This document shows positions 6,031-13,484 of a stretch of DNA of 13,959 bases, in pieces. The position numbers and the translations under genes were made by a program. Origin of the DNA: Candidatus Nomurabacteria bacterium (GTDB taxonomy: Bacteria; Patescibacteriota; Minisyncoccia; Phycocordibacterales; UBA9973); the NCBI GenBank assembly GCA_027327845.1, contig DAHVYC010000008.1, forward strand, positions 1 to 13,959, given 5' to 3'. Each line of letters begins with the position of its first letter. Positions within the stretch are counted from its first letter, which is position 1. Below the pieces are notes generated by a model. That model saw nothing but the letters and a program-made list of their open reading frames with translations. It did not search any database and was not told the DNA's origin.

Positions 6031-6139
6031 AGATTTTTGATGAAAAATTTTAAGAGTCGTGGGTCCCCTGTCCTTATGGCTCCGAGGGCGCCTGCCTGTC
6101 GGTAGGCAGGAAGGCTCAGAAATTTTTTATCAAAAATCT
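6031..6139. repeat. Long-armed palindromic element between secF and lemA
   Basis: Arms 6031-6050 and 6120-6139 match as reverse complements at 19 of 20 positions and enclose a 69-base, GC-richer core. The core contains the hairpin CCTGCCT (6091-6097) / AGGCAGG (6104-6110) with loop GTCGGT. I recall similar CCTGCC...GGCAGG palindromes as common in Parcubacteria intergenic regions. The layout is the same as at 4067-4180. Confidence 0.65.
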
Positions 6140-6157
6140 GTAATTAATTAATAATAA

Positions 6158-7057
6158 TTATTTTTTAGATTTTTCTTGTTTCTCCTCCAATAGAACAAGA
6201 AGAGGAGATGCAAGGAAAATGGAAGAGTAAGTACCGAAGAACATTCCAGCAGTGAGCATCAAAGCAAAATATTTAGTCGATTCCGGACCATAGAAGAAGA
6301 GTGAAAGCAAAACTATTATTACGGTAAGAGAAGTAAATATAGAACGCATATAGGATTGATCCAAGCTCCTGCCGACTGTCTCGCTAAATGTATTGAAAAC
6401 TTTATTTCTTAGATTTTCCCTGATCCTGTCAAAAATAACTATTGTGTCAGACACGGACAATCCTAATATAGTAAGAGCGGCAACCACAAAAAGGGTATCT
6501 ATTTCTGCCCCATAAAAATGGCTCAAAACGGAAAAAATGCCTATAGGTATTATCACATCATGGAGAAGTGAAACTATGGCCATCAATCCATATTTCCAAG
6601 ACGAAACTGGCTTGGAAACTTTTCTAAAAGCAAAAGCTATAAATATAATTATTCCCAGTGATACTAAAATAATGGCAATTATCGCTTTTCTGGTGAGTTC
6701 ACGTCCCACGGAAGGACCTATGGAGTTAAAATCTTTTTCCTCCAGAGGGTTTTTGCCATTTTGTGAAAGTGTTTGAAGAAGAAGATTATGCTCGGATTCG
6801 CTCAAGTCGGAAGACTTCACTATATAGCCCAAATTCCCCGTAGGCTGTATAAGCACTGAGCCGAAATTGATTTGTTTGAAAGCAGCTTCAAGATCGGAAA
6901 CAGCCGGACGGGAATCTTTATAGACTACTTCTGTCAGAGCACCACCCTTGAAATCTATTCCGATCTGCGGAGTAAATACAAACAGTGAAATAATAGAAAG
7001 CAAAACTAAAGTTGCTGAGATGCCGATGAATATTTTTTTGTGTTTTATTATAAACAT
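6158..7057 (-). CDS. secF: Protein translocase subunit SecF
   Basis: The 299-residue protein is the smaller partner of the SecDF membrane complex, which uses the proton gradient to pull exported proteins through SecYEG. A first membrane helix (about 9-28) is followed by IGIDFKGGALTEVVY (32-46), typical of the SecF/SecD head. A short periplasmic domain comes next, then five more helices (about 124-288). VSDTIVIFDRIREN (202-215) contains the conserved Asp204 of helix 4, followed by GRSLDQSYMRSIFTSLTV. The length is normal. It starts 10 bases after the secD stop and is surely cotranscribed with it. Confidence 0.97.
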   Translation of the reverse strand: MFIIKHKKIFIGISATLVLLSIISLFVFTPQIGIDFKGGALTEVVYKDSRPAVSDLEAAFKQINFGSVLIQPTGNLGYIVKSSDLSESEHNLLLQTLSQNGKNPLEEKDFNSIGPSVGRELTRKAIIAIILVSLGIIIFIAFAFRKVSKPVSSWKYGLMAIVSLLHDVIIPIGIFSVLSHFYGAEIDTLFVVAALTILGLSVSDTIVIFDRIRENLRNKVFNTFSETVGRSLDQSYMRSIFTSLTVIIVLLSLFFYGPESTKYFALMLTAGMFFGTYSSIFLASPLLVLLEEKQEKSKK

Positions 7058-7067
7058 GACTGATTTT

Positions 7068-8429
7068 TTATTTACTTATACCTGAGCCGAACAGGAATCT
7101 TGCCACCTTCCCTTCCCCGAGGAATACAAGTCCAGAGAGGAAAATCCTAGAAATCATAACCGCTGAGAACATCGACACTAAAACCCCCATACCTAAAGTA
7201 AGAGCGAAACCTTTTATAAGAGATGTCCCGAACCAAAACAATATTATAGCCGAAATCACGCTGGAAATGTTGGAATCGCGTATTGAAGACCAAGCTCTGC
7301 CAAAACCGGAAAATACTGCATCCGCCACAGTGCGTCCGGAACGCAATTCTTCTTTCACACGCTCGAAGATCAAAATATTCGCATCTACGGCTATACCTAT
7401 GGAAATGATAAATCCCGCTATACCGGCTGCGGTAAGTGTGACAGGTAAAAGCTTAAACAAGGAAAGCATTACCGCTATATATATAAACAAGGCAAGCACA
7501 GCGATAAGTCCCGGCAAGCGGTACCAAAGTATCAAGAAAAGAGCTACTATTAAAAATCCCATGATTGCAGCTTTTACTCCTGCAGCCACGGCATCGCTTC
7601 CTAAAGTAGCACCTATAGTCTGTCTGGAAAGCAGCGATATAGGCACTGGCAAAGCTCCGGAATTAAGACGTCCTACCAACTGTTTTGCTTCTTGCGGGTT
7701 AAAATTGCCGGATATTACGGCTTGACCGTTCGGTATTTCTTCGCGGACCACCGGCGTAGAAATCGGAGCTCCATCTAGATATATAGCCACTATTTTCCCT
7801 ACATTGTTTTTCGTAATCTGATCAAAAAGTTTCGTGCCTGTATCGTCAAATTGCAAACCTACTTTCGGTTCATTGGTAGTCTGGTCGAATTCAAGAGTGG
7901 CTCGTTTTAAGAATCTTCCCGTAAGCTCCGTGGAAACAAATTGCGGGCCGGTATCCAAAGTAACTTTCCCGTTCTTATCTACTGTAGCTTTTTGAGGAGT
8001 TCCAGCCGGTGCCTCTATCTTGAACTCAAGAAGAGGAGTCTGCCCGATCATGGTAGTCGCTTTTTCCACGTCTGTAACACCTGGAAGATCCACTATGAGC
8101 TTCTCATCTCCGCCGGAAATAAAACTACCGCTTTGCACTTGTACTACCGGCTCGGAAACTCCGAAAAGATTTATCCTTCTTTCAATAACATCTCGAAGCG
8201 CGTCCATTGAAGCTGAAACTTCTCCAGGAGCGACTCCGCTTATATCTGCCTTATATATCAAATGACTTCCGCCTGAGAGATCAAGGCCCAAACGAAAAGG
8301 AAAACTCTTGAAAAATGAGCCGCTATTTTCGAAATTAGGGTTTAATTTGGGTTCCGATTTAAAGACAAAAAAAACTACGGCAAAGCCGAAAGCAAGCACT
8401 ATTAATATAGAAACTATCTTTTTCCACAT
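7068..8429 (-). CDS. secD: Protein translocase subunit SecD
   Basis: The 453-residue protein is the larger subunit of the SecDF export motor. After an N-terminal helix (about 5-23) come FRLGLDLSGGSHLIYKAD (45-62), the P1 head with LIVDLPGVTDVEKA, and VGRLNSGALPVPI. The RND-type membrane half follows (about 285-435). GIAVDANILIFERVKEE (345-361) carries the conserved Asp349 of the proton path. It is shorter than E. coli SecD (about 615) because the P1 domain is compact, which is usual outside proteobacteria. It follows the PAP2 gene by 18 bases and precedes secF by 10. Confidence 0.97.
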   Translation of the reverse strand: MWKKIVSILIVLAFGFAVVFFVFKSEPKLNPNFENSGSFFKSFPFRLGLDLSGGSHLIYKADISGVAPGEVSASMDALRDVIERRINLFGVSEPVVQVQSGSFISGGDEKLIVDLPGVTDVEKATTMIGQTPLLEFKIEAPAGTPQKATVDKNGKVTLDTGPQFVSTELTGRFLKRATLEFDQTTNEPKVGLQFDDTGTKLFDQITKNNVGKIVAIYLDGAPISTPVVREEIPNGQAVISGNFNPQEAKQLVGRLNSGALPVPISLLSRQTIGATLGSDAVAAGVKAAIMGFLIVALFLILWYRLPGLIAVLALFIYIAVMLSLFKLLPVTLTAAGIAGFIISIGIAVDANILIFERVKEELRSGRTVADAVFSGFGRAWSSIRDSNISSVISAIILFWFGTSLIKGFALTLGMGVLVSMFSAVMISRIFLSGLVFLGEGKVARFLFGSGISK

Positions 8430-8447
8430 AAATAATATAAGGGTATT

Positions 8448-9011
8448 CTATACCTTCGGACCCAAAAAGTCAAAAAATGACTTACCGCGTAAATCCCTGA
8501 TAAGGAATGCTATAAGGAAACCCAAAATAAATCCTCCTAATATATCTACAGGCGAGTGTACTCCGGCTATTATTCTGCAAATTCCTATAATAAGCGCAGA
8601 ACCAATAAAAAAGTATCCCGCCTTTCTGTGAAAGAAAAATATAGAAAAAGCTAAAGCCATAAAAAAGGTCGCGTGGCCAGACGGAAAAGCATATCCGGCC
8701 TCATGTAAAAGCGGGACAACATTCGGAAAAATATCAAAAGGCCTCAAGGTATGGAGCAAATTCTTTAAAATCAAAGACAGTATCCAAGCAGAGAACCCAG
8801 AGACAAAAGCAAACGAGACTTCTCTCCACTTTTTTATAAAAACCCCGAAAGGATTTCTGGAAGGCAAAACTTCATGATGAAAAAAAAGAAAAACAACAGC
8901 ACCCAGCACGATGAAATATGGAAAAATCTCCGCGAAAAAGACAATCAGCTTATCTCCAAATGCGCTCGTGTGCGCTAAATTATAAAAAAAGAAAAAGATT
9001 TGGTTGTTCAT
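8448..9011 (-). CDS. PAP2-family membrane phosphatase, possibly undecaprenyl-diphosphatase
   Basis: The 187-residue protein has about five or six membrane helices and the three PAP2 phosphatase motifs: K83-x6-R90-P91 (KNLLHTLRP), PSGH (110-113) and R146-x5-H152-x3-D156 (CRIIAGVHSPVD). The first residue of motif 3 is Cys where Ser is usual; the catalytic Arg, His and Asp are kept. Proteins of this size often act as BcrC-like undecaprenyl pyrophosphate phosphatases that recycle the lipid carrier of cell-wall synthesis. The nearby rodA gene fits that role, but other lipid phosphates are possible. It starts 23 bases after folD. Confidence 0.88.
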   Translation of the reverse strand: MNNQIFFFFYNLAHTSAFGDKLIVFFAEIFPYFIVLGAVVFLFFHHEVLPSRNPFGVFIKKWREVSFAFVSGFSAWILSLILKNLLHTLRPFDIFPNVVPLLHEAGYAFPSGHATFFMALAFSIFFFHRKAGYFFIGSALIIGICRIIAGVHSPVDILGGFILGFLIAFLIRDLRGKSFFDFLGPKV

Positions 9012-9034
9012 ATATTTGATTTAGTAAAATCATC

Positions 9035-9871
9035 CTAAGCTTTTGCAAAGGATTTCGCTACTTCTAAAACATTCTTAAAAAGCATCGCCACAGTCACTGG
9101 ACCGACTCCTCCAGGCACAGGGGAAATGAATCCGGCTTTATCTTTCACTGACTGCATATCTACGTCCCCTACTATACTCCCTTCCGATTCGGAAGTGCCA
9201 GCGTCTATTATGATTACCCCGTCCCTTATCATTTCTCCTGTAATATACCTGCCACTCCCCATTCCGGAAATAATTACGTCCGCCCCTTTGATTATTTTCT
9301 CTTTATCTTTTGTATTTTTATCTACTGTCTGTATCGACAAACCACGCTTGCGGAGTAAAGCAGTTACCGGCTTACCCACCAATTCTCCCTGCCCTAAAAC
9401 AACAAAACCTTTTTTTGATAGATCAATATTAAGGGAATCCAACAAGTAAATACACGCTAAAGCCGCAGGAAATCCAGGACATTTTTCTCCTTTATAAAAT
9501 TTCTCACTGGCAATTCGTCCCAAGCAATCTACATCAAGTTTTGGATCTATGGCATCAAGCACAGATTTTTTATCTATGCTTTCTGGAAGCGGAAGTTGCA
9601 CTATTATGCCACACATATTTTCTATTTTATTTAAAATACTTATCTCTTTTACCAGTTCTTCTGTCGTGATAGAAGAAGGAAAATCGGCACTGTGAAATTT
9701 TATACCCAAAGATTCTGCGGTTCTCGCTTTCATTTTCACGTATTGCATAGAAGATGGATCATTCCCCACCAATACATCGGAAAAAACCGGCACAAAAGGC
9801 AAATTTTTCACCTCTTTCTTTATGTCTGATAAAATTTTATCTTTAATTTTTCTACCGTCGATTATATGCAT
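9035..9871 (-). CDS. folD: Bifunctional methylenetetrahydrofolate dehydrogenase/cyclohydrolase
   Basis: The 278-residue protein interconverts 5,10-methylene-THF and 10-formyl-THF in one-carbon metabolism. The family landmarks are YVKMK (Tyr44, Lys48, the catalytic lysine position), GIIVQLPLP (Gln92), LDVDCLG (Asp115), a Rossmann region VVLGQGELVGKPVTALL, GDVD and the signature PVPGGVGPVTVAML. Two usual blocks differ: the FPCTP(K)G segment reads FPAALA, and the GRSxxVGxP cofactor loop reads GQGELVGKP. The active-site residues are kept, so activity is likely, but nucleotide preference may differ. It starts 19 bases after the rodA stop. Confidence 0.95.
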   Translation of the reverse strand: MHIIDGRKIKDKILSDIKKEVKNLPFVPVFSDVLVGNDPSSMQYVKMKARTAESLGIKFHSADFPSSITTEELVKEISILNKIENMCGIIVQLPLPESIDKKSVLDAIDPKLDVDCLGRIASEKFYKGEKCPGFPAALACIYLLDSLNIDLSKKGFVVLGQGELVGKPVTALLRKRGLSIQTVDKNTKDKEKIIKGADVIISGMGSGRYITGEMIRDGVIIIDAGTSESEGSIVGDVDMQSVKDKAGFISPVPGGVGPVTVAMLFKNVLEVAKSFAKA

Positions 9872-9890
9872 GATTATGGTTCTGTAAATT

Positions 9891-11021
9891 TTATATACCT
9901 AAAAATTCATTTTTCATGTCATCTCTGTGCGCCGGCCTTTCATATTTGCGCATATTCATCAATATACCCAATCCCGCAAATTCCGTAACCAAGTGGGATC
10001 CGCCATAACTCATAAGAGGCAAGGGAATGCCTGTGATAGGCAAAAGTCCTATATTCATACCTATATTTACAAGTATGTGACTCATAAACAAAATAGCAAG
10101 ACCTATACCGAAAAGCATTTCAAAATTCGATCCGCCATGATAAGCCAAATAGAGAATTCTCCATACAACCAACCCATAAAGCAGGAGAAGAATACATGAA
10201 CCTATAAACCCCCATTCTTCGGCAAAAGCGGCAAATATAAAATCGGATTGCGGTTCCGGAAGAAACTTCAACCTGGATTGAGTGCCAAAACCGAGCCCTT
10301 TGCCAAACATTTCTCCCGACCCTACGGCAATAGTCGACTGGGAAGCATTATATCCCGAATTTCTTATATCCGCTAAAGGATTTATGAAATTAATGATACG
10401 AGCTTTTTGATACGGGGCAAAAGCAAAATTCCAGAGGGAAAGAGAAATAGCCAAACCCGATATAAAAACCAGGAGCAAATGCTTCTTTGAAATTCCTGAA
10501 GCCAATACCATGCCGAACCATATCAAGAACACCACCATAGCAGAGCCGAAATCCGGCTGGAGCAATACCAAAACAAAAGGAACAAATGCATAAAAACCGG
10601 AGATAAATATATGTTTGACGTCTTTTATTTCCACGTGCCTTATGGAAAAATATTTTGACAGGATTAGTATCAGCACGAGCTTCATCAAATCCACCGGCTG
10701 AAAAGAAAAAAATCCAAGAGAAAACCAGCTTTTAGCGCCTTTGGTAATATGCCCTAATCCCAAAAGAACAATAAGCATGAAAGAGAATACCAAAAACAAT
10801 GTCACCAAGACATCTGTCCTGCGGAAAAATCTGGAATCAATAAAAGAAAAAATTATAAAAAATATCAGAGCTATGACTATCCAAATTATCTGTTTATCAA
10901 AAAAATTGATAGATCCTTCTTCCGGCACGAAAGACTTCATGGTAAAGAGTCCGGATAAAAGTATCGGAACAATAAAAAAAACCATTAACCAATCTATTCT
11001 CTTTAAGATCTTATCTATCAT
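9891..11021 (-). CDS. rodA: Rod-shape peptidoglycan glycosyltransferase RodA (SEDS family)
   Basis: The 376-residue polytopic membrane protein polymerises lipid II during cell elongation, normally with a class B penicillin-binding protein. Visible SEDS blocks include GAKSWFSLGFFSFQPVDLMK (95-114), LLQPDFGSA (153-161), GSGEMFGKGLGFGTQ (234-248) and LPEPQSDFIFAAFAEEWG (254-271), with Asp260 at the essential acidic position. TGIPLPLMSYGGSHLVTEF follows near the end. In the first block the common QPSE reads QPVD, an Asp-for-Glu change at a usually strong position. RodA rather than FtsW is preferred from TGIPLPxMSYGGS and overall length. The ATG directly abuts the stop of the upstream gene. Confidence 0.93.
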   Translation of the reverse strand: MIDKILKRIDWLMVFFIVPILLSGLFTMKSFVPEEGSINFFDKQIIWIVIALIFFIIFSFIDSRFFRRTDVLVTLFLVFSFMLIVLLGLGHITKGAKSWFSLGFFSFQPVDLMKLVLILILSKYFSIRHVEIKDVKHIFISGFYAFVPFVLVLLQPDFGSAMVVFLIWFGMVLASGISKKHLLLVFISGLAISLSLWNFAFAPYQKARIINFINPLADIRNSGYNASQSTIAVGSGEMFGKGLGFGTQSRLKFLPEPQSDFIFAAFAEEWGFIGSCILLLLYGLVVWRILYLAYHGGSNFEMLFGIGLAILFMSHILVNIGMNIGLLPITGIPLPLMSYGGSHLVTEFAGLGILMNMRKYERPAHRDDMKNEFLGI

Positions 11022-11804
11022 TTACTTTAAGTTAACCAGAAAGAAATTAAACATCGGGATTATTTCTTTGGAGACTATGGTGTCTTTTATCGGCTCCGGC
11101 CAAGTGAAATCTATCCCTTTGCTCTCTCCCCCTTTAAGCTTATCTATGTAAGTACTGCTCGCAGACACAGCATCTCCATTTCGATTATAAAGTACAGAAA
11201 TTACTTTGATTTCCGGTATGTCAAAAATGGAATTATTTACGACAGTAGCGGAAAGATGCGGAGCAGTATTTTCTCCCTCTAGTTTTATATCCGATACCGA
11301 AACTTTAAGTTGATTCAACTTATCTTCAGAGACATTTTGCCACTTCGGAGTTTCCGTAAATTCAAAATTCGTATACACCGGCACGGCATTGCCTACATCT
11401 ATCCCCGGCTCAAATATGGCAAACTTCCCAGAAGGTGGAATGAAAGTTTCCCCCTCTCTTTTCCCTATATATATATTGTCTTTATCGGAAAAACGGAATT
11501 TATATTTTATTTTATCAATAGCCGCGTTTTTATTGTGATTCTCGAGATATGCTACGGCATTGTATCTGCCAGGCACGACTTCAAAAGCCCTGGTCCAAAG
11601 TATGGAAATCTGGTCTACGGAAAAAGAACAAGCCGTAGGGCATGACCCTCCACAGTCTATTCCTGCTTCATCTCCGTTTTGCTTTCCGTCCGTACAAGTA
11701 GGCAATTTGTTTATGTATGGATAAACCACAAAAAAACCAAATAAACCCAAAAGTACCACCAAAATGCCTAAGAAAAAAAGCTGTCTTCTAAAAGCCCAAG
11801 TCAT
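11022..11804 (-). CDS. Membrane-anchored extracytoplasmic hypothetical protein with Cys motif
   Basis: The 260-residue protein has one N-terminal membrane helix (about 9-29) and a long outer domain. Directly after the helix comes CTDGKQNGDEAGIDCGGSC (37-55) plus Cys59, a four-cysteine motif seen near the N-terminus of various secreted proteins and probably disulphide-bonded or metal-binding. The remainder is predicted beta-rich; LSATVVNNSIFDIPEI (204-219) followed by KLKGGESKGIDFTWP looks like an FxLYD/DUF3426-type immunoglobulin-like domain. The stop abuts the rodA start, so the two are translationally coupled, and a surface or cell-wall role is plausible. The specific function is unknown. 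Confidence 0.8.
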   Translation of the reverse strand: MTWAFRRQLFFLGILVVLLGLFGFFVVYPYINKLPTCTDGKQNGDEAGIDCGGSCPTACSFSVDQISILWTRAFEVVPGRYNAVAYLENHNKNAAIDKIKYKFRFSDKDNIYIGKREGETFIPPSGKFAIFEPGIDVGNAVPVYTNFEFTETPKWQNVSEDKLNQLKVSVSDIKLEGENTAPHLSATVVNNSIFDIPEIKVISVLYNRNGDAVSASSTYIDKLKGGESKGIDFTWPEPIKDTIVSKEIIPMFNFFLVNLK

Positions 11805-11810
11805 AGAGAT

Positions 11811-11839
11811 ATTATAACAAGCGGATAATGGCCCGGCAA
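11811..11839 (-). promoter_or_regulatory. Promoter inside the operon, before the 260-residue protein and rodA
   Basis: On the minus strand TTGCCG (11834-11839), a 17-base spacer and a consensus TATAAT (11811-11816) fit wholly in the 39-base gap after the histidine kinase gene. TATAAT ends 6 bases before the ATG, predicting a leaderless transcript. Confidence 0.65.
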
Positions 11840-11843
11840 ACGC

Positions 11844-13472
11844 CTAAGAAGAAGCAGGCAATTCCACAAAGAAAGAAGATCCTTGATTTAAACCTTCAGA
11901 TTCAGCCCAAACTTTTCCCTTATGAGCTTCTACTATCAATTTCACAGAATACAATCCGTATCCGGTACTATCCACATTTATTTTTACCGAGTCTTTTCCG
12001 CGTCCTCCTTCCATAAACAAATTTTTCTTATCTTCCGGAGTTATCCCCACGCCGGTATCTTTGATGACAAACAATATTCTTCCGTTTTCTTTTTTTGATA
12101 AGGAAATTTTTATGCTTCCTTCTCTTGTATATTTTATCGAATTTTCCACTAAGTTATTAAAGACTTCCCTAAGCCAAAACGGGTCTCCGTATACATCATA
12201 TGAGCCATCTTTTATTTCTGTCTCCACTTTTAATCCTTTTGATTCAGCACCGATTTTCTTTTCAGATATGGAGCTCTCCAGTATTTCTTTTAGGTCAACT
12301 GTTTTCATTTCATATTTTACCGTGCCTTTTTCAAGATTGGCTGCATTAAGTACCAGATCAACGGTTTCTATGCCCATATTATCCGATTCGAGTCCCTGTT
12401 CGGCTCTCTTTTTTATTTCTTCGTTCACTTCTCCAAACATTCCGTCTAAAATGCCGGCAAAAATATACTTAGAACGAGTAAAAGAACCTTTGACTTTGTG
12501 AGTGACAAGATGCACAAGGCTCTCTCTTTGCTTCAAAAGTGTTTCCAGATTGATATTGAGCTTGGCCAACTCTTCCTTCTGTGTTACTTCCCTCTTTACC
12601 GACTGAACAAGCAAATATCCGAAGAATATAGTGGCAATGAAAGTAATGCCATTCAAGACGCGATTGATCGGGGTTCTAATAAAGAAAAACTGCGAACCGA
12701 TCAATACCATGAGCCCCCACACAAGCATTTGGGTGGCAATAAGTTTTATGCTGAAAGAGTTATACCTTACCACAAGGTAAGCCAATATGCCTATGAATAT
12801 CGGCATTACAAACAGGCCAAATTGGGAGTAATCCCATTGTTCCGTAAAACTTCCTATCAAATTACCGGAGGAAAGAGCGGAAAGGAAAAACAGTATACCC
12901 ACAGTCGAGAAGAAAACCTGTTTTTTTGCATCGGAACTTTCAGATTTTCTATAAAACCTTATGCTGTAGAACAGTATCCATAAAACTGAAAATATCTCTA
13001 CCCCGTAGGCATAATACTTTGCCATAAATCCTTCCAGGGCCACACAAGAACTCATATCTATGCCGTATAAATTCAGATTGGTGGAAAGGGCGAGAATTAT
13101 AGGCAATACAAGGAGAGACATTATAATTTTTTTATTAAAACTCACATCCCCTTTCGTATTAAATACATCTATAAAATAAACAGAAAAAACATAAATCAAA
13201 ACTTCTACGAGAATTATAAGAGCCCAGAAAAACAGAACGTCGGAAGGATTATTCGTGGCCCAAATATGCAAATCAAGTAAAACCCAAGCCGAAAAAAGCA
13301 AGGTTATCACGAACAAAAGTTTGGCGGAAAACGCCTTCCTTGCCTTAAAGAAAAGAATAAATCCGAAAACAAGAGCGAAAAGCAAAGAAAGTCCATGGGA
13401 ATAGTAAAACAGAGGCGGAACGTTGCTAGAAACAAATAGATATTGAGCTGCTTCCCATGGACACATTTGCAT
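11844..13472 (-). CDS. Membrane sensor histidine kinase
   Basis: The 542-residue protein has an N-terminal half with about eight or nine hydrophobic segments (27-290), resembling the multi-helix N-terminal sensor region of some histidine kinases. A coiled linker (about 295-320) leads to a dimerisation/phosphoacceptor region with HLVTHKVKGSFT (321-332); His325 is the likely phosphorylated residue. The ATPase domain has NNLVENSIKYT (N box, 439-449), DTGVGI (472-477) and GYGLYSVKLIVEAHKGKV (504-521). The H box is unusual: the His is followed by Lys, where an acidic residue and a later Pro are common. No response regulator is in the window, so the partner is unknown. It starts 12 bases after the SET gene stop. 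Confidence 0.88.
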   Translation of the reverse strand: MQMCPWEAAQYLFVSSNVPPLFYYSHGLSLLFALVFGFILFFKARKAFSAKLLFVITLLFSAWVLLDLHIWATNNPSDVLFFWALIILVEVLIYVFSVYFIDVFNTKGDVSFNKKIIMSLLVLPIILALSTNLNLYGIDMSSCVALEGFMAKYYAYGVEIFSVLWILFYSIRFYRKSESSDAKKQVFFSTVGILFFLSALSSGNLIGSFTEQWDYSQFGLFVMPIFIGILAYLVVRYNSFSIKLIATQMLVWGLMVLIGSQFFFIRTPINRVLNGITFIATIFFGYLLVQSVKREVTQKEELAKLNINLETLLKQRESLVHLVTHKVKGSFTRSKYIFAGILDGMFGEVNEEIKKRAEQGLESDNMGIETVDLVLNAANLEKGTVKYEMKTVDLKEILESSISEKKIGAESKGLKVETEIKDGSYDVYGDPFWLREVFNNLVENSIKYTREGSIKISLSKKENGRILFVIKDTGVGITPEDKKNLFMEGGRGKDSVKINVDSTGYGLYSVKLIVEAHKGKVWAESEGLNQGSSFFVELPASS

Positions 13473-13484
13473 ATTTTAAAAATT

